Assembly (NCBI RefSeq): GCF_030052815.1
Contig: NC_079510.1
Coordinates: 52,294,725 to 52,358,724, forward strand
Source of the DNA: Hevea brasiliensis
Lineage: Eukaryota > Streptophyta > Magnoliopsida > Malpighiales > Euphorbiaceae
DNA: 64,000 nucleotides
Reading direction: 5' to 3'
Below the pieces are notes generated by a model. The model was not told where the DNA came from. It made no database searches and saw only the letters and a program-made list of their open reading frames with translations. Numbering within the stretch: position 1 is the first letter of the stretch; the number at the start of each line of letters is the position of its first letter. This document shows, piece by piece, positions 33,887 to 45,100 of this stretch. Position numbers and translations under genes: made by a program.

Positions 33887-35256
33887 TCTAGTTTCATCTC
33901 CAATTGGCCTCATACCAATTGGAGCAACAAAACTCTAGTTATGACTTAATTTTCACACTGGACTCATTAGTCCCAAAATCTGCATGAAAACACACTCCCA
34001 AATATTCAATTTCCTCTAACTCCCATACTTCAATTGGCATACATAGCACTTCTAATAGGCAAAAAATCATCTCAACATCATCAATTTCAAGTCATATACC
34101 AAATTCCCAAAATTAAGTAAAAAACCCTAGCTCAAATTTCTCAATTTTTGCATACCACAAACAATTCAACACATATACCATATCTTTCATGTTATCTAAG
34201 CTATGATTGAAATTTTAATTCAATTAAATTCAACATCCCTCACTTCCCTAGGCTGATCAAAATTAGGGTTATGCAATTAACCAACAATTCCTTTCAATTT
34301 CATTCAATTTCCACTCCCTTAGGCATGATTAACATACTTAAAGAAGAGAGGGAGAGTAATCTTGCACTAACCTCTTGTGACCAATTCTTGGACTTGCTAA
34401 AAACCTCAATTTCTCTTCACTTTTTGGCAGCTACTATCTTTCTCAAGGTGTGGAATAAATTTTTAGTGAAAGAAAGTATGAGATTTGGGGTGAAAAAGGG
34501 AGGCAATCAAGTTTTGGAAAATAAAAATGGTGGGAGCTCTTTTGGGATGGTGGTTCGGCCATGGGTGATAAGGAAGAAGAAGACGACTTTTGTTTAATTA
34601 CAATTTATCATTTTATGCTTATATATATCCATAGCAAATTTTCATAAAATTTTAATGATGTAATATTGACATCATGCTTAGGTTATGCTTAGGTTAGCAT
34701 GAGGTCATGCTTACATCAAAATTTTTATTTCTTTTTCTTTTCTTTTCTTTTCTTTTCTTTTCTCATTTTCATTGCATTTTTCATGATTTTAATTTATTTT
34801 TTGTGTTTTAATCTCTCTCATTTTAATTGATATTTAGGTCAAAATTTAACTATGAGGTTGAAATGACCAAAATACCCTTCGTCATGCTTGTCGGTTATAA
34901 TTTCTCTTTACCGATTGGCTAATTTCCTGAATTTTCTTTGGCATTTTTAATGTCATTTAATCCTCATAAAACCTTCAATTTAATCCAAAATATTTATTTC
35001 ACAGGGTTCTTTGCAGGTCTGAGGTCGGTAACTGTCTTCACAGTTGCTTCCCAGTACGGTCGCCGTGACTCCGGCTTGTTTAACTCATTTACAATTCATT
35101 TCTTTTATTTTTCCTTAATTTTTTTTAGTCTTTATTTAATCATCTCATGACTCCTCACTCTAGTTTGAGTGTAGTTCCAGACATCCTGGCTGTCCGAACA
35201 GACGTTAGTCATCGGAACAGTAGAATGTACGTACTACCTAAAGTGAGGGCGTTACA
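33887..35256 (-). mobile_element. C1 chromovirus 5' LTR, 5' third
   Basis: On the minus strand the LTR starts at 35256 with TGTAACGCCCTCAC. It is homologous to 25474-26861 (direct) and 30045-31415 (inverted). A (TTTTC)n pentamer run lies near 34730-34765. Confidence 0.75.
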
Positions 35257-35317
35257 TTTTCCTTTTTTCATACATATGCTATGTTTTAACTCTAGGGCTA
35301 CCTTTTTGAGCTCCTTT

Positions 35318-35432
35318 CGATATAGGTTCTTCAAGGAAGAAAAGGAACATGAATAAAGGAAAGACAATAGTACTTGAGGAGGATTTTCGAGTTTGACCTA
35401 TGATGAGATCCTATTCCTGGGAACATAAAAAC
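35318..35432 (+). repeat. 5' LTR remnant of a Reina-like element D1
   Basis: Matches the last ~110 bp of the LTR at 36513-36989 (ATAGGTTCTTCAAGGAAGAA, ATGAGATCCTATTCC, GGGAACAT). It is followed directly by the primer-binding site. The upstream part of this LTR is missing. Confidence 0.65.
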
Positions 35433-35446
35433 TTGGTATGAGAGCT
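35433..35446 (+). other. Primer-binding site of D1
   Basis: TTGGTATGAGAGC at the LTR remnant end differs by one base from the tRNA-iMet complement TGGTATCAGAGC. Confidence 0.65.
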
Positions 35447-35453
35447 GATCATC

Positions 35454-36450
35454 ATGGGTGAACTAGCAAGTCTAGAAGAGAAGCTAAATACTTTCATGCA
35501 ATAATCCAAAGCTCGATATAATGGCTTGGCTTGGCAACTATCTGAGCTAGTTTGAATCTTTAACAGAGGAATAAATCAAAACCAAGATGGAATGAGTAGC
35601 AGCTGACAAAATTTTGGCTAGCAGGCTAATGAGCAGATGGAAGGGCGTGTGGTGCCCAGATGCAAAACTCGATTTTCCCTCGTTCGATGGCTTTGATGAT
35701 CCATTGGATGACTTAACTGATGTGAACAATTTTTCCATAACCAATGTACTACGGAAGAAGATAAAGTCAGTTTAACTGCCTTTAACATGATTGGTGAGGC
35801 TCATCTATGGCACTATAAACTTGAATGAGAAGAGGCGGTGTTGACATGGGAAGCATTTAAGGAATATTGTAACTTGCGTTTGGGCAGCCTTTGCACAATA
35901 ATCCTTTGGGCGAACTAGTTAACTTAAAACAGATTGGGATCGTAGAGGAATATCAATGGCAATTCTAGTTGTTGTTAGAAAGAGAGACTTCTGTCCTAAC
36001 AAACCAACAAGTGGACCTGTTCACAGCGAGGTTATCTAAAAATATTTGACTAGAAGTTGAGTTACAGAATCCTTCAAATTTGATTACTGCAATGAATTTT
36101 GCTTTTGCATTTGAGAAGAAGTAGCTCTCAATTCAAATTGACACTATATGAACAACTTCTATTGGGTCATTTGAAAAATTATTCCCATTTGTTGCAGGAG
36201 CTTCGCAAGAATCAAAGGGAGTAGAAGCTAGTGGTGTGGTGACTTTGAGTGTGGGTAGTGCTTTAACTCCACTCGTTAAATGGCTCAACAGGGTGGAGAT
36301 GGCCAAACATCGCACGAAGGGATTATGTTACAATTGTGATGATACCCTTAACCACCATTGCATGAAATTATTTTGGCTAGAGTTAAAGGATCATGGACCA
36401 CTTGTTGACGAGTCGGACAACATAGGAGTTGGTGGGAACCATTGAATGAA
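35454..36450 (+). pseudogene. Decayed gag of Reina-like element D1
   Basis: Translated pieces follow the gag order of small chromoviruses: FPSFDGFDDPLDDL, NMIGEAHLWHYKLE, FKEYCNLR, LVNLKQIG.VEEYQ, LTNQQVDLFTARL and FAFAFEKK. A zinc-knuckle-like segment, RTKGLCYNCDD..NHHCMKLFWLE, sits at 36310-36395. Several stop codons (after KLE and near 35968, for example) and frameshifts interrupt it. The whole pol region is missing: gag is followed within about 60 bp by the 3' LTR, so this is a deletion derivative. Confidence 0.7.
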
Positions 36451-36512
36451 TTTCGTGCTACTTATTTAGATTTCAAGTTTGAGGACTAGCTTGATCTTCA
36501 AAAGAGGAGTAA

Positions 36513-36989
36513 TGTTATGGATGCATTTGTGGGCAGATTGAATTGTTTGAAATTTAAAATTACAATAAATCCATTTTAGTTGGAGGTTGTTTCAAAAATC
36601 AGGGGACCAGACTAGAATCTTCATCTGCAACATTGATTTTTAAATTTTTATTTCAACCAGAATCTTTGTCTCTAACTTTGTTTTAGATTTTTATTTCAAG
36701 TTTCAAAAACAATTAGTTATGATGTAATCTATTTTAGAAGTTTTGTTCCTTTAGTCTGCTGTAGCTTTTTTTATATAAGGCATCAATTATGATTAATGAA
36801 ATAAGCAGCATTTTATTCAGAAAGTATCTGTGAGATTGGAGGTTCTCTCTAATAAGCCTTCACGTTAAGTTTCCAACATAGGTTCTTCAAGGAAGAACAG
36901 GAACGTGAACAAAGGAAAGACAGTAGGACTTAAAGAGGATTTCCGAGTTCATCGACCTGTGATGAGATCCTATTCCAGGGAACATGACA
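36513..36989 (+). repeat. 3' LTR of D1 (477 bp)
   Basis: Starts TGTTATGGATGC after the purine tract AAAAGAGGAG and ends GGGAACATGACA. A TATA box TTATATAAGG lies at about 36770. Its end abuts the truncated 3' LTR of D2. Confidence 0.7.
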
Positions 36990-37370
36990 CTAATTCAAAA
37001 GTTGAAGCTTTTGCTTTACCTCAACTCTTTCCTCGACCTATTTTTGCTAAAAATGTGAGCTCGTTAAAAGGGAGCTCTAACCTTACTCGTTAGAGAAGAG
37101 AGAGTCCAATCTTAATTTAGTTGAAAATAATTCTGCTTAATTTTATTAATTCAAGTGACCATTTTTATAAGAGAGGTTTATACAAGATTTATTGGAATTC
37201 TACTAGAATTAGAAGTCCTAAAATAATAGCAATCCCTATATAAGAGATATTACAATTCTGAAAATAAAATAACTCTTAAATAAAACAAGAATTAATTCTA
37301 ATAATAATGGGAAGTAAATTTTGAAAATTCAACCTACTTTGTCAAAGGGTCCCACAATGCATCCATAACA
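36990..37370 (-). repeat. 3' LTR of Reina-like element D2 (381 bp, end missing)
   Basis: The minus-strand start at 37370 is TGTTATGGATGC, preceded by the purine tract AGGAGAGAGTGA. It is about 90% similar by eye to 38547-38978, but the last ~50 bp are lost where it meets D1. Confidence 0.75.
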
Positions 37371-38530
37371 TCACTCTCTCCTAGAGAAAGAGCTTGTCCT
37401 CAAGCTCAATAGTAGGATAAGACTATAAATCACCCATAGTCTCTTTGCCTCGTTGCTTCATCTGAATCATCCATGTCCAACCAAAACAACTTCTTACATT
37501 GATGCTCATAGGAATATGGTCGTCATAATTATAACAAATCCCCTTTGCTCTTCGCTCAGCCATCTCTAAACGGCTCAATCTTTTTATAAAGGGAGATGAA
37601 ACACTTCCTAAACTGGAATTCTCACTTCCTAAACTGGAATTCTATAATGTGCTAATGGCTTGGTTGGCAGTAGTCTTGGTTATAGGTAGAATTGATGAAG
37701 TAGGTGTTACTCTTGTAATGGAACATGAATTTGTCTAATTTTCTTCTAGCTGCAATTTTCTTTCAAAGGCTTATGCTAGGTTCATAGTTGCCACCAAGTT
37801 TGGGGGATTTTGCATCTCTATATCAATTTGGATTGAATCTGTCAGGCCTGTAGTAAAAAAGTCAACTTGTTGATCTATCCGAACTATTGTTACACGAGCT
37901 AGAAGGCTTTAGAACTGAAGTTAATATTCTTCTACCGTCCCTATCTGCTTTAGATTAGCCAATTCACCCAAAGGATTGCTACTGAGTGGAGGCCTGAATC
38001 TAAAATTGCAATATTCTTTGAAAGCATTCCACAATAGTTGGGATTCTTCTTGTTCTAATTTGTAGAACCAAAGTTGTGCCTCTCTCATCATATGAAATGT
38101 TGCAAGGTTCACTTTATCTATTTCTGGTGTCTGTGGGTTTAAAAAAAATTATTCACATTAGTGTAACCAAATCAATGGATCTTCAAATCCATCAAACGTT
38201 AGAAAATCCAAGTTCATATACCTTGGTACTACCCCTGTCTTGGGTCTCACTTCTATTTTTCCATCAATTATATTGTTGTTGCCTTCGTAATTGTTATTAC
38301 TACCTAAGCCGCCCTTTGTATCCTTGCCTCAACTCTTGTAAGTTCCTTAAATGAATTCTTGTAATTGACAAGATAAGTTTTGCAATTGGGATTCTAGTTT
38401 TGACTCTGATTACTTGATCCGATCTTTCATCATTGATTCAGCCTGTGCTACTCTTGCTTCAGTCAATGCTTGTGCTTCTTAGAATAGCGCCCTCAATTCT
38501 TCTTTCGGATCTGTATTGTCCATGACAATC
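37371..38530 (-). pseudogene. Decayed gag of Reina-like element D2
   Basis: Minus strand. A conserved stretch at 37921-38112 reads TFHMMREAQLWFYKLEQEES, then FKEYCNFRF, LGELANLKQIGTVEEY. Near 37490-37570 the zinc-knuckle remnant KGICYNYDDH lacks one Cys. Stops and frameshifts are frequent; pol is absent. D1 and D2 gag are homologous. Confidence 0.7.
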
Positions 38531-38544
38531 GGCTCTGATACCAA
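38531..38544 (-). other. Primer-binding site of D2 (tRNA-iMet type)
   Basis: The minus strand reads TTGGTATCAGAGCC, exactly complementary to initiator tRNA-Met, two bases after the LTR end ATCATAACA. Confidence 0.85.
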
Positions 38545-38546
38545 TA

Positions 38547-38978
38547 TGTTATGATCTCTCGCCTAGGATCTAGTCACGGGCCTATTAATAGTGAAATCTG
38601 ATTCAAAAGTTAAAGCTTTTGCTTTACTTCAATTCTTTCCTTGATCTATTATTGCTGAAAAACGTGAGCTCGTCAAAAGGGAGCTTAACCTTGGACTCGT
38701 TGAAGAAGAAAGAGTCCAAATCTTAATTCAGTTGAAAATAATTCTATTTAATTTTATTAATTCAAGGGAGCCCTTTTATATGAGATTTTTATATAAGATT
38801 TATTGGAATTCTACTAGAATTAGAAGTCCTAAAATAATAGCAATTCCTATATTCGGATTATAATTTTGAAAGGAAATAACTCTTAATTAAAACAAGAATT
38901 AATATCTAATAATAACGGGAAGTAAATCTCAAAAATTCAACCTACTTTGCTAAGGGGTCTCACAATGCGTCCGCAACA
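38547..38978 (-). repeat. 5' LTR of D2 (432 bp)
   Basis: The minus-strand start TGTTGCGGACGC is at 38978 and the end, ATAACA, at 38547. Direct repeat of 36990-37370. Confidence 0.8.
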
Positions 38979-39059
38979 TTATCTTTTATGTTCTCTTGCT
39001 GCCTTTATGTCCTCATCCTTGGTGCTTATCTTTCTAAATTTTTGTTCTGGCCTTTGCAG

Positions 39060-39416
39060 CTGAAATGGCACCTGATACTCGTGTAAACTATATAGCTCCT
39101 GGGTTTGTACCAACACACTTTACTGGTTTCATCACAAAAAATGAGGCCATGGTAAGTACATAATTTCAGGCATTAGTTGTTTCCATCTTTGTTTGTATTT
39201 GAAATAGCCCATGTTCTGCTTAGTACTGGTCTGCCTTTTACTGAATTGGGTTCTTCTTTGTTGTAGAGGAAGTCCATTGAGGAAAATATGTTGCTTAACA
39301 GGCTTGGTACCACAGAAGACATGGCTTCTGCAACTGCCTTTTTGGCATTTAATGATGCTTCTTATGTAACAGGAGGAACTTTGGTCGTCGCCTGAGGGAA
39401 ACCCTCTAGACTATAG
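39060..39416 (+). pseudogene. Last two exons of an SDR4/tropinone-reductase-like short-chain dehydrogenase
   Basis: Classical short-chain dehydrogenases use NAD(P)H to reduce carbonyls; DHRS4-like plant members have this C-terminus. Exon 39060-39151 reads AEMAPDTRVNYIAPGFVPTHF; it is bounded by a TTTGCAG acceptor and a GTAAGT donor. Exon 39267 onward reads RKSIEENMLLNRLGTTEDMA, then YVTGGTLVVA, after a TTGTAG acceptor. A TGA at 39393-39395 replaces the glycine codon that normally follows VVA, and the remaining codons run on to a TAG at 39414 encoding the usual PSRL end. The N-terminal exons, with cofactor and active-site motifs, are absent; the retrotransposon stack begins 80 bp upstream. Probably a pseudogene fragment. 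Confidence 0.85.
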
Positions 39417-39757
39417 TCCCCTCTCTCATAAACTTGCCTTGAATCTCTTCCATTTTTTTTTTCTTTTTTCAATTATTTTTTTATTTTCAGTTCTCTTGGA
39501 GGAATTGCGTTTTGAATCTTCAATGGATCAGCTTGAAGTCTATATTAGTAAATTTAGTGGCAATTTCTTGTCTCTTCACTTTTCTTCTTTGTTGGTAGAT
39601 TTGACATGAGTTCCATTGTAATTTAACCACAAATGAGGTCAAAGTGAAGAGAGAATAGGTTTTCTCGTTTGTCTAGGTTCATCCTTCCCTTAGGCCTACT
39701 CTTCTTTTCCGCTAGCCTATTTATACTTTTATTCAGTCTTTCCCTCCTTCCTTTCCA
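39417..39757. other. Former 3' flank of the SDR fragment
   Basis: T-rich, noncoding; probably the old 3' UTR and downstream sequence. Nothing else is recognised. Confidence 0.4.
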
Positions 39758-39905
39758 TGGATGGCCAATGGAGTGACGCAGCAACTGCGCCATATCGGCT
39801 TGTGTACATTATTTTACAAGGCTATCTCCAAAATCCTCACAACCAGACTCCAGCAAATCATCCGTTTCAGATTTAATGATCATTTTGCCCAAACTTTTCA
39901 AACCA
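39758..39905 (+). pseudogene. L1-type LINE reverse transcriptase scrap
   Basis: The translation RHIGLCTLFYKAISKILTTR matches the conserved plant LINE RT block RPISLCNVxYKxxSKxLxxR. Only about 45 residues remain, with no flanking element structure visible. Confidence 0.6.
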
Positions 39906-41323
39906 TCAAATTGGTATGGTTTAAAATTTCTATTTTTTTCATTTTCTGCTTGCATAATATATAAAATTCTAATTATATAATTTTAATGTGATATATTTAT
40001 AAGGCATATATAGTTATTAATTAAAAAAATAAAATGTTTAGTTATTATTATTATGATATTATTTATAAATTAATATTTTATTTAAATAAATATTTTTAAA
40101 CCAGTTATATATTTAAAATAATAATAAATGGTATTTTAGTAATTATATATTTATTTTATTATATAAAAAAAATTATTAAATCATTATATAATATATCATC
40201 TTTTTAAACATGTTAACAATAAAATTACTATTATATAATATATTAATAAATAATGCTGTATCCAATCCAAATAAGGTACTAGAGATGGCTTTGGCATGTG
40301 AGCAGTGCTTACAAGAGGAAAAGGCAAAGATTTATTTTGAACCTCAAATTAATGTCTAAAAGTTAATCAAGTCTTTAATTTTATTTTTAAAATAGCACTT
40401 CAATTTTTAAAAATAAATAAAATAAGTTAAAAATAATAACGTTGTTAAAAAATTTAGTAAAATGTATAATTGATTATTCTCAAATAAGATATTAGTTTTA
40501 TATTTAAATAATAAAAAATATATAAAAAATTAAAAAATTAAAAAATTATTTTTTCATTCCAAAGAAATAAAAATTCAATTCAATCTTCTTCTCGGCACCT
40601 CCCCTTCCCAAGCTTATTGTAGATCCGCCCCCTTCTCTTTTCGCATTTCACCTCTCTTGTCCCTAATTCTCCGTGGCTAAGTAAGAGATAAAAATACAAC
40701 TAATCATGGTGGCATACTTAGTGTCTTATTCATTACCAATGGGAAATCTGAGGGCTACACTAAGCGCCTAGAATTTTATTTTATTTTATTTTTTCAGCCT
40801 AGAATTGTTTCCTCCAGAAGAATTGCAGCCCCATGAAATCTAAAAGATACACTGCACCACGCCCTTCAGAAGTGGCAAAATGATCTTTCTTGAGCAATCA
40901 TCTTCTTTCTTTCTTAATCGAAAATGCTAAATCTAGTCATTATAATTATAATACAATATAATAAATTATATAATATAATTAAAATTATAATATAATATAA
41001 TATAATATAATATAATTATTATTTTCTTATTTGATTACAGAAAAAAAAATATAAATAATATAATATGATGATAATTTTTATTTTAATATTTAATTTATTT
41101 GTAATGTTAATAATAAATAATAATGATTGCAATAATAAGTAATTAAAGAGTACTGATGATTAAGTGGCAATGGTGACGACAATAGTAGTTAGATGGTGAC
41201 AATAGCGATAATGTGAGATAGTGGTGAAGGCAATGACTAAGTAGTAGTAAAGATGACAATAACTATGTGATAATAATAGTGATCAAGTGATAATGATAGT
41301 GATAATAATAATAGGATGATAGT
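39906..41323. other. AT-rich spacer with microsatellites
   Basis: Mostly A/T. A (TATAA)n run lies near 40975-41025, and GAT/GATAAT/GTG-rich simple repeats at about 41130-41323 form the insertion site of the Athila element. A less AT-rich patch at 40590-40690 and another near 40790-40900 show no coding potential. Confidence 0.6.
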
Positions 41324-42806
41324 TGATACGGTGTGTCCGCAAGTGCACGGGTCACAGTAGTATAGTTTTAAAAAAAATGATATCGATCCCACAGGGAATT
41401 GTGCTTAAATTGGAAATAAAAGTATAAGCTAATTAGAATGACAAAATTTAAAGATGTAAAATGAAATTTGGAATTAAAATTGGTATTTGAGGAATTAAAA
41501 CTAAATCAAACAATTAACTAAAATTAATTAAACTAGAATACCAAAAATTAATTTGAAATTTCTATTTATGAAATTGAGAGGAATTAAATCTAAATTCAAT
41601 AAAAATTAAAGTGATTCTAGAGATTGGATTTTCCATATTGTTTGCATGTGGTTTATCCCTAATTTAGCCAAACACATGAGAATTGCAATTTTGAGGGAAA
41701 TCAATTCTTAAATTTTTGAAACCTTTTTCAAGAATTCAAAGTTGGTTTTCATTAAATCAAACCCTGTTTTCACGGTATTTCAAACCTAACAAAAACCCAA
41801 TTAAAGCTCTAATTGATTTTGGAAAGTTCCCCTTAATCCTCTTAACTTATCTCTAACACCAAGAAAATAAAGTTTATTGCAAGATTAACTATCCCTAATA
41901 TTCACTTTTCAGTCCATCTATTAAGGATTAAAGCTTAACTTAATGAGGGTCCATTCATCAAGCAAGGCAACAAGCTCACAAGCAATAAATCAAAATGTAA
42001 CAAATCCCATTTAAATGGCTAAATCAGTTCAAAACCACAATACAAATTAATATTTACAAACCCATCTCTAGAATCTCAAATAACTACTTACTAATCATAG
42101 TTTCAAGACAAACCCAAATGTATAAATGAAGAAATAATGGAAATGTAAGCTAAGGAGTAGAAAAACCCAGAAATATGCAGCAGAATCTGCTGCAGAAAAG
42201 TGCAGAAAACGGGTTCTGCAGCTGCTGGAAAAAATGGAACCCGTGCTCCCTCTTTCTCTCTTTCTTTTCTTGCCAAAAATGCCTCGCTTGCTCTCTATGG
42301 AAAGAAAATGATAAAGGGGACTTTATATAGGTGAGAGGACTGCCTTAGAATGGGTAAAAAGTGGGAAGGTTCTAGAGAAAGTGAGGTAAAAAAATCAGAG
42401 TAACGGAAATGCCACGTCAGCCATTTCCAGTAAAAGTGACATAAGCTGCATCGGTTGTGTCGCGGGTTGTGTTGCAATCTGCCTGAATATCTGACGCTCG
42501 ACACAACCTGCGACATAAGCTAAATTGGTTGTGCTGCAGGTTGTGTCGCTCTCGGCCATTTTTTTCTCAACTTTAAAAAATTTTTGCAATTCAACTCTAA
42601 TCTCCTTTAAATGGCTACTTTGATCAAATATACCAAATTTCTCCAATTTTAGCCTACAAAACAAATAAATTCCAAAAATTAGACTAAGAAGTGTGAAAAT
42701 TATAAAATTGACTAAATATATGCTAATATCTATAATAATAGCTATGAACAAGGGTAAATTATGTGCAAAAATTACATCTAAATGATGATCTAAAATGCAT
42801 GCATCA
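41324..42806 (-). repeat. 3' LTR of the Athila element
   Basis: On the minus strand it starts TGATGCATGC at 42806 and ends CCGTATCA at 41324. A TATA box CTATATAAAG is at 42321-42330. A cluster of GTTGTGTCGC-type motifs and their reverse complements lies at 42450-42555 in the U3. Confidence 0.95.
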
Positions 42807-42820
42807 AATTCCCCCATACT
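42807..42820 (-). other. Polypurine tract of the Athila element
   Basis: The minus strand reads AGTATGGGGGAATT directly before the 3' LTR start. The neighbouring CTTGTCCTCAAG (reverse: CTTGAGGACAAG) is a conserved companion motif in Athila-like elements. Confidence 0.8.
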
Positions 42821-44267
42821 CAAACTCTTGCTTGTCCTCAAGCAAAATTTCATTGAAACTCATTTGGAAGGGAATAGAATCAGTCTTTGAAAACACAAAA
42901 TTCACTAATCCAAACCACCAACTTACCTTTAGCCACCAACATTCCAAATTCCCACCAGCGAAGCACAAAGAATGAAGCAATCACTCTCAACAATTACAAA
43001 ATAACTAAGAATTAACCAATCAACCCAAGCAACAAACACCAACCAGCTACAAGAGTCAATTGTGCCAAAACAAACCTAAATGAAATAGATAGCCAATGTG
43101 TCTCAAATAGATGGTGAGTAATGTATGGAAGATTATATTGCCAAACCCATATGCAAGCATAAAATATCTAACTCTACTAATGTAACAAGCATTTTTCAAA
43201 GAATCATTAGGTCTTTTTAAGGATTGTAATGGGGTCAAATAGGGTAAAATTGTGGTTAACAAAGAAAGGGAATAAGGAAAACAAAATATGAGAATAATAT
43301 TAAAAATGAAACTCAAAGTGCATCCTTTTTTTTTATTATTATTATCAAGAGGAAAGAAATTCACAATGAATCTCAAGTGCTATCACAATAAAGGAACTAC
43401 TTTTATTTTTTATTTTGTATGTGTCCCTATTTTACGTCACACCCAAAATTACCTTTGGGATATTTTGGTGACCATTTTTTATATCAACTTTTCACAATTA
43501 CTCTAGCACTTTTCAAGATGTTTCAATCCTCCAAGTTTTTTTTTATATATCATTATTTATTTTATTTTATTTTATTTTTTTATGCACTTAATTGCTAAAA
43601 TATTATTCTCATAATAGGTGGTAGTGTTTAGGTTTTATGGCTAGGTAAATGATTTGGGTTCCAAAGAAATTAGGGAATTAAGGTTCAAGGGGGTTTGCAA
43701 GGGTTGAAATGAAATTAAGGTAGGTTAAGACTAAATGTGAGGTTTAAAATATGAAAGAATGCCTAAATCATATTCTTATCAAATGCAAGTTAAAAATTTC
43801 GCTTTGAAAGATCTAAGATGCTTGTTCTAGGAATGGTGAGACGACAAGGACCATTTTCTTCCTTAAAGGCTTATTCAGACACTCAAAACTCAAAATAACT
43901 AATCAGAATCTGCATACCTAGATGAATATATTAATTTTCAGCTATTAAGTAAGAGAAAGAATAATGCTTAAGACTTTGTACCCAGCTGGAACTTTCATTC
44001 CACTAACCATCTAAAGGCAAGTTGGATTGCTTGAATAAGTGGCTTATGGAATTCAAAGACTGGTTTAAAAATCCAAAAATTTTAAATGAATGAATGAAAT
44101 GCATGAGTGTAAATGTCAAGTCAACCTATATGTAACTAAGTATGCATAACTAAGTATATGAAGCTATATGCAGTGTATATATGTGAATATGTATAAGTAT
44201 GAAGTAATGAATGAGTATGTCACTATATGCAAGTGAAAAGGAAAAATAATTTTTGCAAAAAATTTAC

Positions 44268-44307
44268 CCTCTCCCCCATACTCAGAATGAACATTGTCCT
44301 CAATGTT
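44268..44307 (-). repeat. Second polypurine-tract-like module in the Athila 3' region
   Basis: The plus strand has CCCCCATACTCA, then a short spacer, then TTGTCCTCAA, the same arrangement as beside the real purine tract at 42811-42842. On the minus strand this gives a GAGTATGGGGGAGAGGG purine run. The copies are about 1.46 kb apart. Confidence 0.65.
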
Positions 44308-44916
44308 AAAAGAGTGCAAGGAATGGGATAATTGGGTTATATGTGCATAAAGAATTGTTACCCTGTTGCATAAGCGATAGCACAACTTGTGTTGAAAGTG
44401 ACACAAGCTGAGATGAGAATTGTTACCTCATTGAAGTGCAGCCAATTTAATTAAGTAAAATTTGGACAGCTGCTGCACTCATTGCAAAAGAAACAGTGCA
44501 ATGGAATCTATTAAATAAATTAAACTCAAAAATTTAGAATAGGGAAGTTAAGCTCAAAAATATAACCATCAAGTGTAAATTCCGAAGGAGCATATCAAAG
44601 CAAGTGAGCAATGTACTAAAGATATAAAAGAAAAATGTATTTTATGAGGAACTAAAAAAAACTGAATAAGTAAATGGTTCAAGTAAAGGAAAAACAACAC
44701 AAGCAAAATATTAACTAAACAAGTTAAAAACACTATTGAATTAAGCAACTAAAATAAAGACATGAAATATTTTTCTTTTTATTTATTTTTTTTTATGGGT
44801 TAGTGGGCTTTTTTTTTTTTAGCATGGGGTGGTTGCGGGCCCATTCTGGTGAAGTGAGTTATTATCCTGCAAAACAAACAGGCGACACAAGTTAGAACAT
44901 AAGGATAGGGGGGTTG

Positions 44917-45100
44917 TGTCGCAAGTTGTGCAACAATCTGCCCAAAAGTGTGCCCAGCGAACACAAGCAACGACACAAGCAAACCCGGTTATGTCGCAGG
45001 TTGTGCAACAATCTGCCCAAAAGTGTGCCCAGCGAACACAAGCGACGACACAAGCAAACCTGATTATGTCGCAGGTTGTGCAACCTGCTGCCCAAATTTG
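44917..45100 (-). repeat. 75-bp tandem repeat with GTTGTGTCGC motifs
   Basis: Two full copies (44917-44991, 44992-45066) and a partial third. Units contain TGTCGCAGGTTGTGCAACAA, CAGCGAACACAAGCGACGAC and CACAAGCAAACC. The 75-bp length keeps all frames open, which explains the short ORFs here. Confidence 0.8.

Noticed and set aside
30045..35256. A DNA transposon with ~1.37 kb terminal inverted repeats
   Set aside because: The inverted repeats are explained by a solo LTR (TTGAC duplications at 30040 and 33882) inserted in opposite orientation into a related LTR.
40590..40700. Less AT-rich patch as a 5' exon with a donor (GTAAGAG)
   Set aside because: No downstream acceptor or coding frame could be matched.
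42395..42853. 152-aa minus-strand ORF (and its copy at 52369-52725) across the Athila LTR
   Set aside because: It lies in the LTR U3, has no family similarity, and one copy is truncated by the LTR boundary; it contains the GTTGTGTCGC motif region and is probably noncoding.
43056..43376. Hydrophobic 106-aa minus-strand ORF as a remnant env-like protein of the Athila element
   Set aside because: No recognisable env-like motif, T-rich coding composition and no conserved start; probably chance.
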